Assembly: GCA_050950425.1 (NCBI GenBank)
Contig: JBMNHO010000001.1
Coordinates: forward strand, 310,001-374,000
DNA from: RGIG529 sp050950425
Lineage (GTDB): Bacteria > Bacillota > Clostridia > Oscillospirales > Oscillospiraceae
Reading direction: 5' to 3'
DNA length: 64,000 bases
Shown: positions 17,224-25,711 of the stretch, piece after piece
Layout of the letters: each line of letters begins with the position of its first letter
How positions within the stretch are numbered: position 1 is the stretch's first letter
Translations under genes and position numbers: made by a program
Notes under the pieces: model-generated
Told to the model about the DNA's origin: nothing
The model's database searches: none
The model's input: the letters and a program-made list of their open reading frames with translations, nothing else

Positions 17224-19152
17224 ATGGATTACAACATGATATATACAACCAAAGAAATACACGATTATCTCGGCGGTACGGGCGTCGTTGCTTTCGACTT
17301 TGAAACAGCACCGGACGAACAATGGCGCGACGAACCTAAGGCGGCACTGGACGCGCACAAGGCGCACATCGTCGGTATCAGCCTTTCGATCAAGGAGAGC
17401 AGCGCGGTGTATATCCCTCTCGCTCATAAGATCGGCACTAATGCTACTGATCCTGTTGATGTGATGGAATACCTGAGGAAAACGGTATTTGAAAATCCTA
17501 ACATGGTCAAGGTAGCGCACAACCTTTCGTTTGAGGCAATGTTCCTATATGCGCTGGGCATTGTTTTATGCGAGCCTTGCTATGATACTATCGCGGCGGC
17601 ACAACTGACACTTAAAAGCAAATTTGAATTTCGCAACTTGTCGGATAGCGGTTTAAAATTACTCTCCACATCACTGTTCGGCGCGGATATGTCGGATTTT
17701 GCTACCGTGACAGCCGGTCGCCTTTTTGACGAGATGGATCCCGCCGATAAAGAAACCCTGCGCTATGCCTGTGCCGATAGCGATTATACCTTGCGGCTGT
17801 ACTACAAATTCAACGATTGGTTTGCCAAAAACCTGCCCCGACACAGAGAAATTGTTGAGCAGGTGGAGTCTCCGACGGCGGTTTACTGCGGCATGATGAA
17901 ATATAACGGTGTTCCGATGAATGTAGCGGTGATGTTTGAAAGGCAAAAAGAAGCTGAGGAAAAGCTGGTGGCGCTTCGTGCCGATATTGACGAGATGACC
18001 GGCGGCGTGGACATCGGTGCGAATGCCTCAACGTCCGCATTCAAGAAATATCTCTTTAACGACCTCGGTCTTCCGGTACTGAAAACAACCGAGAAACATC
18101 AGGAAGCGGCGGACGACGCGACAATGATATTGCTTTCCGAATACTGCCGAGAAAAGCGCCCGGAACTTGTGCGCTTGTTTGAATTGGTACAGGAATACCG
18201 TAAATGGGGGAAGCTCAAAAGTACTTATATAGATGGGTATTTAACGCATATCAATGCGGCGACGGGACGGATCCATCCCGACCTTATGCCGCTCGGAACG
18301 CAAACGGGGCGTTTTGCGTCGCGCAACCCCAACCTGCAAAACTGTCCGCGCAAGGATAATGATCCGGTGGGTGTGCGAAAGTTTATTACTGCGCCGGAAG
18401 GCAAGCTGCTCATTTCATTGGATTTCTCACAGGTAGAGCTTCGAGTTGGCGCATTCTATTGTCGCGATGAGAAGATGCTTGATACTTATCGCACCGGTGG
18501 AGATATCCACGCTCAGACAACGACGGTTATTTACGGCATACCCTTCAGTGAAGCGCTCGACAAAAATGCGCCCCATTACAAAGAGCGCCGCACTATAGCA
18601 AAGAACTGCAACTTCGGAGTATTTTATGGCCTGTTTGCCGCTGGTTTACAAAAGACGCTGCGCTTCAAGGCTGGGCTAAATATCTCAAAACAGGACTGTG
18701 AAGGAATCATTAGCAATCTGAAAAAGGGATATCCCGGTTTGACGCACTGGCAGGATGAAACAAAAAAGCGAGCCGCCAATACGCTTTATGCGGAGACATG
18801 GCTTGGCCGCCGTAGATACATTGTTGGCATCCTATCCACTGACTGGGGTAAGCGCTCCTTTGCTGAGCGCTGCGCTATGAACACTCCGATTCAGGGTACC
18901 GCCGCCGACATCATGAAACTGGCGATGGGACGCATCTCCAGAGGGATCAAAGAGCGGCCGTGGCTCAAACCCTTTTTACAAATTCACGATGAGCTGGTGT
19001 TTGAAATTCCGGCAGACAAGCTAAATGAAGCGATTGCATTCGTCAAGTCTTGTATGGAAGAGACACCCTTCCCCGATTTTGATGTGCCGATCATTGCTGA
19101 GGCAGCATACGGTGCGAATTTCGGAGATCTGATTGAAATGGAGGGTGCGTGA
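17224..19152 (+). CDS. DNA polymerase I (family A) with 3'-5' exonuclease domain
   Basis: The 642-residue product has an N-terminal DEDD exonuclease (VVAFDFETAPDE as exo I, NMVKVAHNLSFEAMF as exo II, CADSDYTLRLY as exo III). The polymerase domain carries motif A ISLDFSQVELRV, motif B RRTIAKNCNFGVFYG and motif C QIHDELVFEI. There is no 5'-3' exonuclease, typical of phage-encoded replicative Pol A. All catalytic Asp residues are present, so it should be active. The ATG at 17224 is preferred over the TTG at 17212. The stop overlaps the next start. Confidence 0.95.
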   Translation: MDYNMIYTTKEIHDYLGGTGVVAFDFETAPDEQWRDEPKAALDAHKAHIVGISLSIKESSAVYIPLAHKIGTNATDPVDVMEYLRKTVFENPNMVKVAHNLSFEAMFLYALGIVLCEPCYDTIAAAQLTLKSKFEFRNLSDSGLKLLSTSLFGADMSDFATVTAGRLFDEMDPADKETLRYACADSDYTLRLYYKFNDWFAKNLPRHREIVEQVESPTAVYCGMMKYNGVPMNVAVMFERQKEAEEKLVALRADIDEMTGGVDIGANASTSAFKKYLFNDLGLPVLKTTEKHQEAADDATMILLSEYCREKRPELVRLFELVQEYRKWGKLKSTYIDGYLTHINAATGRIHPDLMPLGTQTGRFASRNPNLQNCPRKDNDPVGVRKFITAPEGKLLISLDFSQVELRVGAFYCRDEKMLDTYRTGGDIHAQTTTVIYGIPFSEALDKNAPHYKERRTIAKNCNFGVFYGLFAAGLQKTLRFKAGLNISKQDCEGIISNLKKGYPGLTHWQDETKKRAANTLYAETWLGRRRYIVGILSTDWGKRSFAERCAMNTPIQGTAADIMKLAMGRISRGIKERPWLKPFLQIHDELVFEIPADKLNEAIAFVKSCMEETPFPDFDVPIIAEAAYGANFGDLIEMEGA

Positions 19153-19586
19153 TGTGGATAGATAAATATAATTCGGAAGGTTACCACGATCCTACAACAT
19201 ATGAAGCCATGCGTGAGATGCTGCGCGATGAGTTAAAACGCCGTTATGGTACGGGATATCGCCCTCTCGTATTCATCTGTTCACCATTTGTTGGAGATAT
19301 AGAAGCAAATACCGAGCGGACTAAGCGCTATTGTCGATTCGCTGTGAAACAATACGCGATCCCTCTCGCGCCGCACCTTCTCTACCCGCAGTTTATGAAT
19401 GAACACGACCCGGATAGCCGTAAGCTCGGTCTTTTCTTCGGTCGTGTCCTGCTCGGAAAATGCCAGGAGTTATGGGTTTTTGGGGATACCGTATCCGAAG
19501 GTATGAGCTATGAAATACGCAAGGCGCAGAAACACAACATGCCGATTCGGTACTTTACGGAAGAATGTGAGGTGAAAACGACATGA
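19152..19586 (+). CDS. DUF4406/nucleoside-deoxyribosyltransferase-like phage protein
   Basis: The 144-residue protein has the fold signature PLVFICSPFVGDIEANTE followed by an FAVKQYAIPLAPHLLYPQF segment and a C-terminal LGKCQELWVFGDTVSEGM. This is typical of the DUF4406/DUF7768 group, distant relatives of nucleoside 2-deoxyribosyltransferases and SLOG-like proteins. It may act on nucleotides during phage replication, but the substrate is unknown. The ATG overlaps the polymerase stop (TGATG), and its own stop overlaps the primase start. Confidence 0.7.
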   Translation: MWIDKYNSEGYHDPTTYEAMREMLRDELKRRYGTGYRPLVFICSPFVGDIEANTERTKRYCRFAVKQYAIPLAPHLLYPQFMNEHDPDSRKLGLFFGRVLLGKCQELWVFGDTVSEGMSYEIRKAQKHNMPIRYFTEECEVKTT

Positions 19587-22120
19587 CTTACCCAAAGGAA
19601 CTGATGGAACGAAATCAATGGGTCAACTGGCGGCTCATTCCTGATAAAGACGGTGGCAAGGATAAGAAGATGCCGTTTAACCCTGTGTCGGGCAAAGGTG
19701 CTGCTTCTAACAACCCCGCAACATGGACGGATTACGCAACAGCCGCCGATGCGCTGGAACACTACGGTTTTACAGGCGTAGGCTTTATGTTCTCAAAGGA
19801 CGATGATTTCGTGGGCGTGGACATTGACCATTGTTATAATCCCGAAACAAGGACTTTCAACGATACCGCCAAGGCTATCATTGCAAGGCAACCAACATAC
19901 ATGGAGTTTTCACCATCAGGTACCGGAGTTCATCTTTTTTATAAGGGCAAGATACCCGGTACCGGCAACAAGAATAGTAAAACCAGCGTCGAGATGTACG
20001 AACATACACGGTACTTCACGATGACCGGCAAAAAATTGGACGGTGCGACTGATACTGTTGCTGAGGATAACGGAACACTCAAATGGATCCACGAAACATA
20101 TATCCGCCCTCCTAAAAAGCAAAGAAAAAAGTCTCACAAGAACATCTCTATTCAGCTCACCGATGACGATCTATTGGAGCTTGCAAAGAACGCCGAAAAC
20201 GGCGAGGCATTCACAAAGCTCTGGGAAGGTGAATGGCAAGAAAACTACGCCAGTCAGTCCGAAGCGGACATGGCACTTTGCTGCAAGTTGGCGTTCTGGT
20301 CTGGTAGAAACAAAGAACAGATGGACAGGCTCTTTCGGCAAAGCGGGCTGTTTCGCGAAAAGTGGGATACGAGGCACCACGCCAGCGGAGCGACCTATGG
20401 TGAGGAAACACTGTCCAAGGCATATGACATCACCGAGGATGTATATACCCCCGGTGGAGAAGCGCCTGTATTTGAGTACAAGGGTCAATACTTCCGCAAG
20501 AGAAATGACAACACCTATCTGCTTACAAACTTTGTGTTCATGCCGGTGGAGATGATTGTTGCGGAAGAAGAAACACAGCTTACTGCCGACCTCGTGACAG
20601 TGCGCGGTGAGACATATCGATTGACCTTCATGACGACGGACTTTGCCAATCAGCAGAAATTCAAGAACGCGCTCAACAAGCGCACCATTTCTCTCAGTTA
20701 TACCGGCTCGGACGGCGATTTGGAATTGCTCAAAGCATATGTCTCAGAACTGGACTGGAGAGTGAAAACAGGCGTTAAAGCAATGGGTATCTATGAACAT
20801 GGCAAAGAGATGGTATTCGTGTCATTAGACGGCGCGGTTGATGCCAACGGTGCAACGGTCGATGATATTATTCAATCAGAAAAATACCGCAGCATTGACT
20901 CCTCTATTCTCGCAGCAAAACCCCTGACAGCGATCCAGCTTCAAAATTTAGGTAAAAGGCTAATGTCCTACAACGAGCCTGCAAAAACAATTTCTATATT
21001 GGCGTGGATATGCGGTTGCTTCATAAAAGAACATCTACGGAAAAAGAACGTGAAGTTCCCGCATCTCATGCTTATTGGTGAAGCAGGCAGTGGCAAAAGC
21101 AATACGCTGGAGCGGGTTATTATGCCGGTGTTTTCAAGGACGAAAATCATCGCCGCCGGTCAGACGACGGCATTTACCCTAATGAAGGATGCAGCTTCCT
21201 CCAATGTCGTTCCAATGGCGCTGGACGAATTCAAGCCGTCAAAAATTGACAAATACCGGCTCGATGCGCTGCTGAACCATTTTCGCAACAGCTATGACGG
21301 GCAGGAAGGCATTCGTGGGCGCGCTGATCAAAGTATTGTCAGCTATGAGCTTCTTGCTCCGCTCGTCGTCGCAGGTGAGGAATCGGCAGATGAAGCGGCA
21401 ATCAGGGAGCGCAGCATTGAGCTTCTGTTTTCCAAAAAAGACCTGAAACCGGTAGGACATCGTACGGCATTTCAAGGGTTATGCGCCAGCGCCGATTTAC
21501 TTGGCAGCTTCGGGCATAGTTTATTGAATATCGCCCTGAAAACAACTGTATCTGAAAGCTACGCGTGGTATGAGGAGGCTCTCGGTTGCTTCAACAAGGA
21601 GCTTCCGTCACGCATCGTTAACAACCTTGCCTGTATGGTTGCTGGTCTGCGTCTTTTGGAAAAACTGTGCGCGTCGCTTGAGCTGACATGGCATGAGACT
21701 TTTCCGTATAACCTTGAACCCTGTAAAAAGTACATCGAGTATGCGGCAAAAGAATATTTGCTGGATGGCGGCACGAGCAATAAAAGCGTGGTTGAACAGA
21801 CCCTTGAAATCATGTCGCGCATGGGTCTTGATCCCAAGAGTGAATACACCCTATGCGATGGTGATTCCGTACTGGCGCTTCGGCTCAATCCCGTTTACGA
21901 CAAATATACCAAATACCGTAAGGATTACGCCATTGTCGGTGAAACGCTGACCTATGCCCAGTTCAAAAAACAACTAACCCACTCGGATTATTATCTTGGG
22001 AGCAATGTGCAAAAACGCATCGGGTCGGAAAACCGTCGCGTCTGGACACTCAATTATGAGCTGCTTAAGGCCCGGTGCGATGTGTCCGGCTTTGAAATCA
22101 CAGAGATAGAACCGCTATGA
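19583..22120 (+). CDS. Phage primase-helicase (AEP primase plus P-loop ATPase)
   Basis: The 845-residue product begins MTYPKELMERNQWVNWRLI. An archaeo-eukaryotic-type primase domain carries the metal-binding motif VGVDIDHC and MEFSPSGTGVHLFY (residues about 70-120). A PriCT-like linker (SQSEADMALCCKLAFWSG) follows. A superfamily III-like ATPase with Walker A LIGEAGSGKSNTLE and Walker B-like VPMALDEFKPS lies at about residues 490-560. It should prime and unwind DNA at the phage origin, which may lie immediately downstream. It overlaps the previous gene by four bases. Confidence 0.87.
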   Translation: MTYPKELMERNQWVNWRLIPDKDGGKDKKMPFNPVSGKGAASNNPATWTDYATAADALEHYGFTGVGFMFSKDDDFVGVDIDHCYNPETRTFNDTAKAIIARQPTYMEFSPSGTGVHLFYKGKIPGTGNKNSKTSVEMYEHTRYFTMTGKKLDGATDTVAEDNGTLKWIHETYIRPPKKQRKKSHKNISIQLTDDDLLELAKNAENGEAFTKLWEGEWQENYASQSEADMALCCKLAFWSGRNKEQMDRLFRQSGLFREKWDTRHHASGATYGEETLSKAYDITEDVYTPGGEAPVFEYKGQYFRKRNDNTYLLTNFVFMPVEMIVAEEETQLTADLVTVRGETYRLTFMTTDFANQQKFKNALNKRTISLSYTGSDGDLELLKAYVSELDWRVKTGVKAMGIYEHGKEMVFVSLDGAVDANGATVDDIIQSEKYRSIDSSILAAKPLTAIQLQNLGKRLMSYNEPAKTISILAWICGCFIKEHLRKKNVKFPHLMLIGEAGSGKSNTLERVIMPVFSRTKIIAAGQTTAFTLMKDAASSNVVPMALDEFKPSKIDKYRLDALLNHFRNSYDGQEGIRGRADQSIVSYELLAPLVVAGEESADEAAIRERSIELLFSKKDLKPVGHRTAFQGLCASADLLGSFGHSLLNIALKTTVSESYAWYEEALGCFNKELPSRIVNNLACMVAGLRLLEKLCASLELTWHETFPYNLEPCKKYIEYAAKEYLLDGGTSNKSVVEQTLEIMSRMGLDPKSEYTLCDGDSVLALRLNPVYDKYTKYRKDYAIVGETLTYAQFKKQLTHSDYYLGSNVQKRIGSENRRVWTLNYELLKARCDVSGFEITEIEPL

Positions 22121-22386
22121 ACAATGTAAATTGTAACTTCATAAACCGAAAAGTTGCTTCTCAACAAACGAAAGTTACAAGACAAGTTACGCCCAAAAAC
22201 CACTATATACGAGCACAATTTGAGTTTTCTTATCTTTTGTAACTTTGTAACTTCTAAAATTAAGGGTATACACGCGAGAGCAACAACTCCATATAACGTG
22301 AGCGTGTATGCGCGTAAATATATGCACACCTCTATATTTCGAGGTTACGAGGTTACAAAGTGCAAATAAGTTACAAGGAGGATCCC
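22121..22386 (+). repeat. Iteron-like GTTAC repeat cluster, candidate phage replication origin
   Basis: Eight copies of TTGTAAC/GTTACAA-type repeats occur: 22131, 22237 and 22245 in one orientation, and 22172, 22184, 22342, 22350 and 22368 in the other. Two pairs are spaced exactly 8 bases apart. Between them an inverted pair TATACACGC and GCGTGTATG (about 22267-22312) brackets an AT-rich stretch. There is no credible gene. The position directly after the primase-helicase gene suits an origin or an initiator-binding site. A terminator or operator array is the alternative. Confidence 0.55.
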
Positions 22387-22671
22387 GTGTCTGAAAAAGA
22401 AATCGTGTCTAAAATCCTGCGCTATTTAAAAACCGTGCCCAAGTGCTTCGCTTGGAAGGAACACGGCGGAATTTATGGTACGGCAGGTATCCCCGACATC
22501 ATCGCCTGTATCGATGGCAGGTTTTACGCCTTTGAGGTGAAAACACCGGTAGGCAAAACAACAAAACTGCAAGAGGCAACTATCCGTAAAATCCTCGCCT
22601 GTGGCGGCAACGTTTCGGTCGTCCGCTCGGCCAGCGAGGTGCGAGCTGTGATAAACAGCTCCCTGCAATGA
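22387..22671 (+). CDS. VRR-NUC domain nuclease
   Basis: The 94-residue protein is a minimal VRR-NUC (PD-(D/E)xK fold). The motifs are GIYGTAGIPDIIAC (catalytic Asp), FYAFEVKTPVGKTT (ExK) and LQEATIRKILACGG. Free-standing VRR-NUC proteins are common in phage replication modules and may resolve or nick branched DNA. The GTG at 22387 is chosen because AAGGAGG lies five bases upstream; the frame from 22360 would run through the repeat cluster. Confidence 0.88.
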   Translation: MSEKEIVSKILRYLKTVPKCFAWKEHGGIYGTAGIPDIIACIDGRFYAFEVKTPVGKTTKLQEATIRKILACGGNVSVVRSASEVRAVINSSLQ

Positions 22672-22762
22672 TTTTGAAAACAACGCATCCGTGCTTTACA
22701 TATACAATGCTAACAATGCGGCATCGCTTCTTTGGAAAATAATTATAAGGAGCGTGTCCCAT

Positions 22763-22984
22763 ATGAACGACAATTATTATAATCTGGCCAATGCTATCGT
22801 CCTTCAGGCGGTGAAAGACTACCGCAAGGCACTGCGCACCCTCTCCCGCTACCCCAACAATCGCTCGGCGCTATACGAACGCAGGCGTATTGAACAGTTC
22901 TTCCGTTCCGGTTGGTTTGGAGTGCTGACGAGCATTGATCCGGAAATGCTCATCACCAAGCTGAAAGCAGAGGTGACGGCATGA
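22763..22984 (+). CDS. Conserved small phage protein before the ArpU-like regulator
   Basis: The 73-residue product starts MNDNYYNLANAIVLQAVKDY and is mainly helical, with SALYERRRIEQFFRSGWFG and a C-terminal LTSIDPEMLITKL. The pattern is familiar in clostridial prophages directly before DUF1492/ArpU-type genes, but no function is known. The ATG at 22763 has AAGGAG upstream. Its stop overlaps the next start by four bases, so the two proteins are probably made together. Confidence 0.75.
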   Translation: MNDNYYNLANAIVLQAVKDYRKALRTLSRYPNNRSALYERRRIEQFFRSGWFGVLTSIDPEMLITKLKAEVTA

Positions 22985-23397
22985 CTGCAAAGGAATATCT
23001 CGGACAGGCATACAGGCTTGACCAGCGCATCAATTCCAAGCTGGAGCAGGTTGCATCGCTGAACGAGTTGGCAACGAAATGCACCTACACCCTCACGGGC
23101 ATGCCGCGCAATCCGAATCGAAGCACTTCTACAATGGCTGATGCTGTGGCAAAGATTATCGACCTGCAAGCGGAAATAAACCGTGATATCAATCGGTTAG
23201 TTGACCTTAAGCGCGAAATAGTAACGCTCATCAAAGCTGTGGGTAACACAGAGCATCAGACGCTTTTGGAACTGCGTTATCTCTGCTTCAAGACTTGGGA
23301 GCAGATAGCCGTTGACATGGGCTACAATGTGCGGCATGTGTACCGGCTTCATGATGAAGCAGTAGAAAATATAGCCGTTCCGAAAACTCAGCAGTAA
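22981..23397 (+). CDS. ArpU/DUF1492-type late transcription regulator
   Basis: The 138-residue protein has an N-terminal coiled coil and a C-terminal sigma region 4-like helix-turn-helix (TLLELRYLCFKTWEQIAVDM followed by GYNVRHVYRLHDEAV). DUF1492/ArpU/RinA-like proteins switch on the late packaging and structural genes of Gram-positive phages. Its position directly before the HNH-terminase module and a promoter-like region at 23398-23460 supports that role. Confidence 0.8.
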   Translation: MTAKEYLGQAYRLDQRINSKLEQVASLNELATKCTYTLTGMPRNPNRSTSTMADAVAKIIDLQAEINRDINRLVDLKREIVTLIKAVGNTEHQTLLELRYLCFKTWEQIAVDMGYNVRHVYRLHDEAVENIAVPKTQQ

Positions 23398-23460
23398 ATG
23401 TCACTGTTTATCAGGTAGTCCTTTGTGATAGTATATACTTAGGAAATTAGAATCCAGCAG
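23398..23460 (+). promoter_or_regulatory. Candidate late promoter recognised by the ArpU-like regulator
   Basis: The stretch holds TCAC (23401) and GTGA (23425) half-sites and a TATACT -10-like box near 23433, but no good -35 box. That is what one expects for a promoter needing an activator or an alternative sigma-like factor. It lies between the regulator and the late HNH/terminase operon. This is inference from position and sequence shape only. Confidence 0.4.
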
Positions 23461-23492
23461 AGCCTCGAGGGATAAGTCCCCCGGGGCTTTTG
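23461..23492 (+). terminator. Hairpin with short U-run before the HNH gene
   Basis: AGCCTCGAGGGA (23461-23472) pairs with TCCCCCGGGGCT (23477-23488), with one mismatch, around a four-base loop, followed by TTTT. It could terminate the early transcript or act as an antitermination target just inside the late leader. Confidence 0.5.
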
Positions 23493-23515
23493 CTATGCCC
23501 CAAGGAGGTGACTTC

Positions 23516-23881
23516 ATGCCAAAGAAACCAAAGCGGCCGTGTCAACATCCCAGCTGTCCCAAGCTGACGGACGGCTTGTATTGTGCGGAACACCAGCGAC
23601 AGGCAACGCGCCACTATAATCATTTTCAACGTGAGCCTGAAACCAATAAGCGATATGGTCGTGCGTGGAAGCGAATTCGCGACCGTTACATCAAAACACA
23701 CCCACTATGTGAGGAGTGCAAAAAAACTGACCGTTTAACGCCTGCCGAGGAAGTGCATCACATCGTCCCGCTCAGTCAAGGAGGCACAAATGAAGTGAGT
23801 AATCTCATGTCACTGTGCAAGTCTTGTCACTCGCGAATCACTGCCGAGAGCGGCGACCGGTGGGGGCGGTCAGATCTCTAA
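23516..23881 (+). CDS. HNH endonuclease of the packaging module
   Basis: The 121-residue protein has N-terminal zinc-type cysteines (CQHPSCPKL, CAEHQ) and the HNH core CEECKKTDRLTPAEEVHHIV, LSQGGTNEVSNLMSLC and CKSCHSR. HNH proteins encoded next to terminase genes in HK97-like phages assist DNA packaging and cos cleavage. The ATG at 23516 has AAGGAGG eight bases upstream. It is followed by a gap of about 90 bases and then the small terminase, the usual order. Confidence 0.9.
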   Translation: MPKKPKRPCQHPSCPKLTDGLYCAEHQRQATRHYNHFQREPETNKRYGRAWKRIRDRYIKTHPLCEECKKTDRLTPAEEVHHIVPLSQGGTNEVSNLMSLCKSCHSRITAESGDRWGRSDL

Positions 23882-23968
23882 AACATTTTAAAGCGGACAG
23901 CGGCGTGGGGCTTCGCGTGTGAAATCGCGGTTTCAAACGGCTAATATCCCCCACCAGGAAGGAGTGTG

Positions 23969-24529
23969 ATGAATATGGCGAAAGACGGCACCAACAGAGG
24001 TGGCGCAAGAATCGGTTCGGGGCAGAAAAAGAAGCCTATTGCCGACAAAATTTTAGAGGGCAACCCCGGTCACCGAAGGCTGACTGTCATGGAATTTACT
24101 GATACGGCAGATCTCACGGGAGAAGCAATGCCGGAGCCGAGGACTTACCTTACCGCAAAACAGAAGGACGGTTCCACAACGCTGGCGGCAGATGTTTTCC
24201 ATAATACATGGCAATGGCTCTGGGAACGCGGCTGTGCTCAATTTGTAACCACTCAGCTCATCGAACAATATGCTCAGAGCGTAGCACGATGGATTCAGTG
24301 CGAGCAGGCAATCAATGAGTTCGGCTTTCTTGCCAAGCACCCCACCACTGGCAATGCGATCCCATCGCCATATGTTTCGATGTCTCAAAACTTCATGAAA
24401 CAGGTCAACAACATCTGGTTTCAGATTTATCAGGTGGTACGAGAAAACTGCACCACAGAATATCGCGGTGTAACGCCCCACGATGATGCAATGGAAAAGT
24501 TACTTAGCGCCCGTCGGGGCGCACGATAA
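23969..24529 (+). CDS. Terminase small subunit, P27 family
   Basis: The product of about 186 residues starts MNMAKDGTNRGGARIGSGQKKKP, a basic N-terminus typical of P27-family small terminases. DNA-binding and oligomerisation segments follow (YLTAKQKDGSTTLAADVFHN, then SVARWIQCEQAINEFGFLAK). It recognises phage DNA and brings it to the large terminase. It is unusual that the large subunit lies about 7 kb away, separated by methylation and accessory genes. The start has GGAAGGAG upstream; the ATG at 23975 is an alternative. Confidence 0.88.
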   Translation: MNMAKDGTNRGGARIGSGQKKKPIADKILEGNPGHRRLTVMEFTDTADLTGEAMPEPRTYLTAKQKDGSTTLAADVFHNTWQWLWERGCAQFVTTQLIEQYAQSVARWIQCEQAINEFGFLAKHPTTGNAIPSPYVSMSQNFMKQVNNIWFQIYQVVRENCTTEYRGVTPHDDAMEKLLSARRGAR

Positions 24530-24547
24530 AATATGGAGGAATGTAAA

Positions 24548-25711
24548 ATGACAACCTACAAAACAGCAGAAAGCGTATGCAAGGGTCACCCGGATAAGCT
24601 CTGCGACTTGATTGCCGATAACATCTTGGATGCTTGTCTCAGAAAGGACAGAGCCTCTCGTGTGGCTTGCGAGGTTATGGCGACCAAGGGCAAAATCATC
24701 GTAGCGGGCGAAATCACCTGTAGCGAAAAAGTGGACATTCGCTTTATTGTGCGGAATGTCCTGCGTGAGGTCGGATATAATGCTTGGAAGTTCACAGTGT
24801 TTGTCTTCGTGCATCGACAGAGCGCGGATATCGCAGCCGGTGTGGATACTGCGCTTGAAGCGAGAAGCGGTACTTGCGATCCTTATGGCTCTGTCGGTGC
24901 TGGCGACCAAGGCACCGTGTACGGATATGCAACAAAGGAAACACGCGAGTACCTGCCCCTGCCGTTGGTGCTCTCCCATCGTATCGCCAAGCGCATTGAC
25001 GATTGTCGCGAGGGCAAGCTCATCAAGGGCATTTTACCGGACGGGAAATGTCAGGTCACGGTCGAATATGAGGATGGCAAGCCTAAACGAGTGAAAACTG
25101 TGGTGGTCTCCGTTCAGCATGAGGCGACGAAAACGCAGGAGCAGCTGCGCACAGATATTATAAATAATGTCTTGTGGCAATGCTTTGAGGATTTTCCAAT
25201 AGACGATGATACCGAAATTCTCATTAACCCAAGCGGGCGTTTTGTAGAAGGCGGACCCGCGGCCGACACGGGGCTTACAGGCAGAAAAATCATGGTAGAT
25301 ACCTACGGCGGCCTTGCCTCTCATGGCGGCGGGGCGCTTTGCGGGAAAGATCCGACGAAGGTTGACCGAAGCGGCGCTTACATGGCACGGTACATCGCAA
25401 AGAATATTGTATGGAGCGACTTAGCTGAAAGATGCGAGGTCGCTCTTTCTTATGCCATCGGCAAGGCAAATCCCGTGGCGGTAGCAGTCACTTCTTTCGA
25501 CACGAGCAAATTGACGGATGAACAACTCACGGGAATTGTGCAGGAGGTTTTCAACCTGCGCCCTGCCGCCATCATCGAAAAACTGCGTCTGCGTACTGCC
25601 ATATATGAAAATACAGCGGTATACGGACATTTCAATTCATGGCTATTTTCGTGGGAAAACGTGGATTGTTATAAGGAACTGCGAAAGGCGGCTGAGAAAT
25701 ATGCTGATTGA
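24548..25711 (+). CDS. metK: Phage-encoded S-adenosylmethionine synthetase
   Basis: The 387-residue protein has all the MAT motifs: GHPDKLCDLIAD (ATP and metal binding), GSVGAGDQGTVYG (methionine/ATP loop), ETREYLPLPL and GGALCGKDPTKVDRSGAYMA (P-loop-like). Length and motifs match cellular MetK, so it should make S-adenosylmethionine from methionine and ATP. It is followed with an 11-base overlap by a DNA methyltransferase, so it presumably supplies methyl donor for marking phage DNA. The ATG at 24548 has GGAGG upstream; the earlier ATG at 24533 lacks a site. Confidence 0.92.
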   Translation: MTTYKTAESVCKGHPDKLCDLIADNILDACLRKDRASRVACEVMATKGKIIVAGEITCSEKVDIRFIVRNVLREVGYNAWKFTVFVFVHRQSADIAAGVDTALEARSGTCDPYGSVGAGDQGTVYGYATKETREYLPLPLVLSHRIAKRIDDCREGKLIKGILPDGKCQVTVEYEDGKPKRVKTVVVSVQHEATKTQEQLRTDIINNVLWQCFEDFPIDDDTEILINPSGRFVEGGPAADTGLTGRKIMVDTYGGLASHGGGALCGKDPTKVDRSGAYMARYIAKNIVWSDLAERCEVALSYAIGKANPVAVAVTSFDTSKLTDEQLTGIVQEVFNLRPAAIIEKLRLRTAIYENTAVYGHFNSWLFSWENVDCYKELRKAAEKYAD

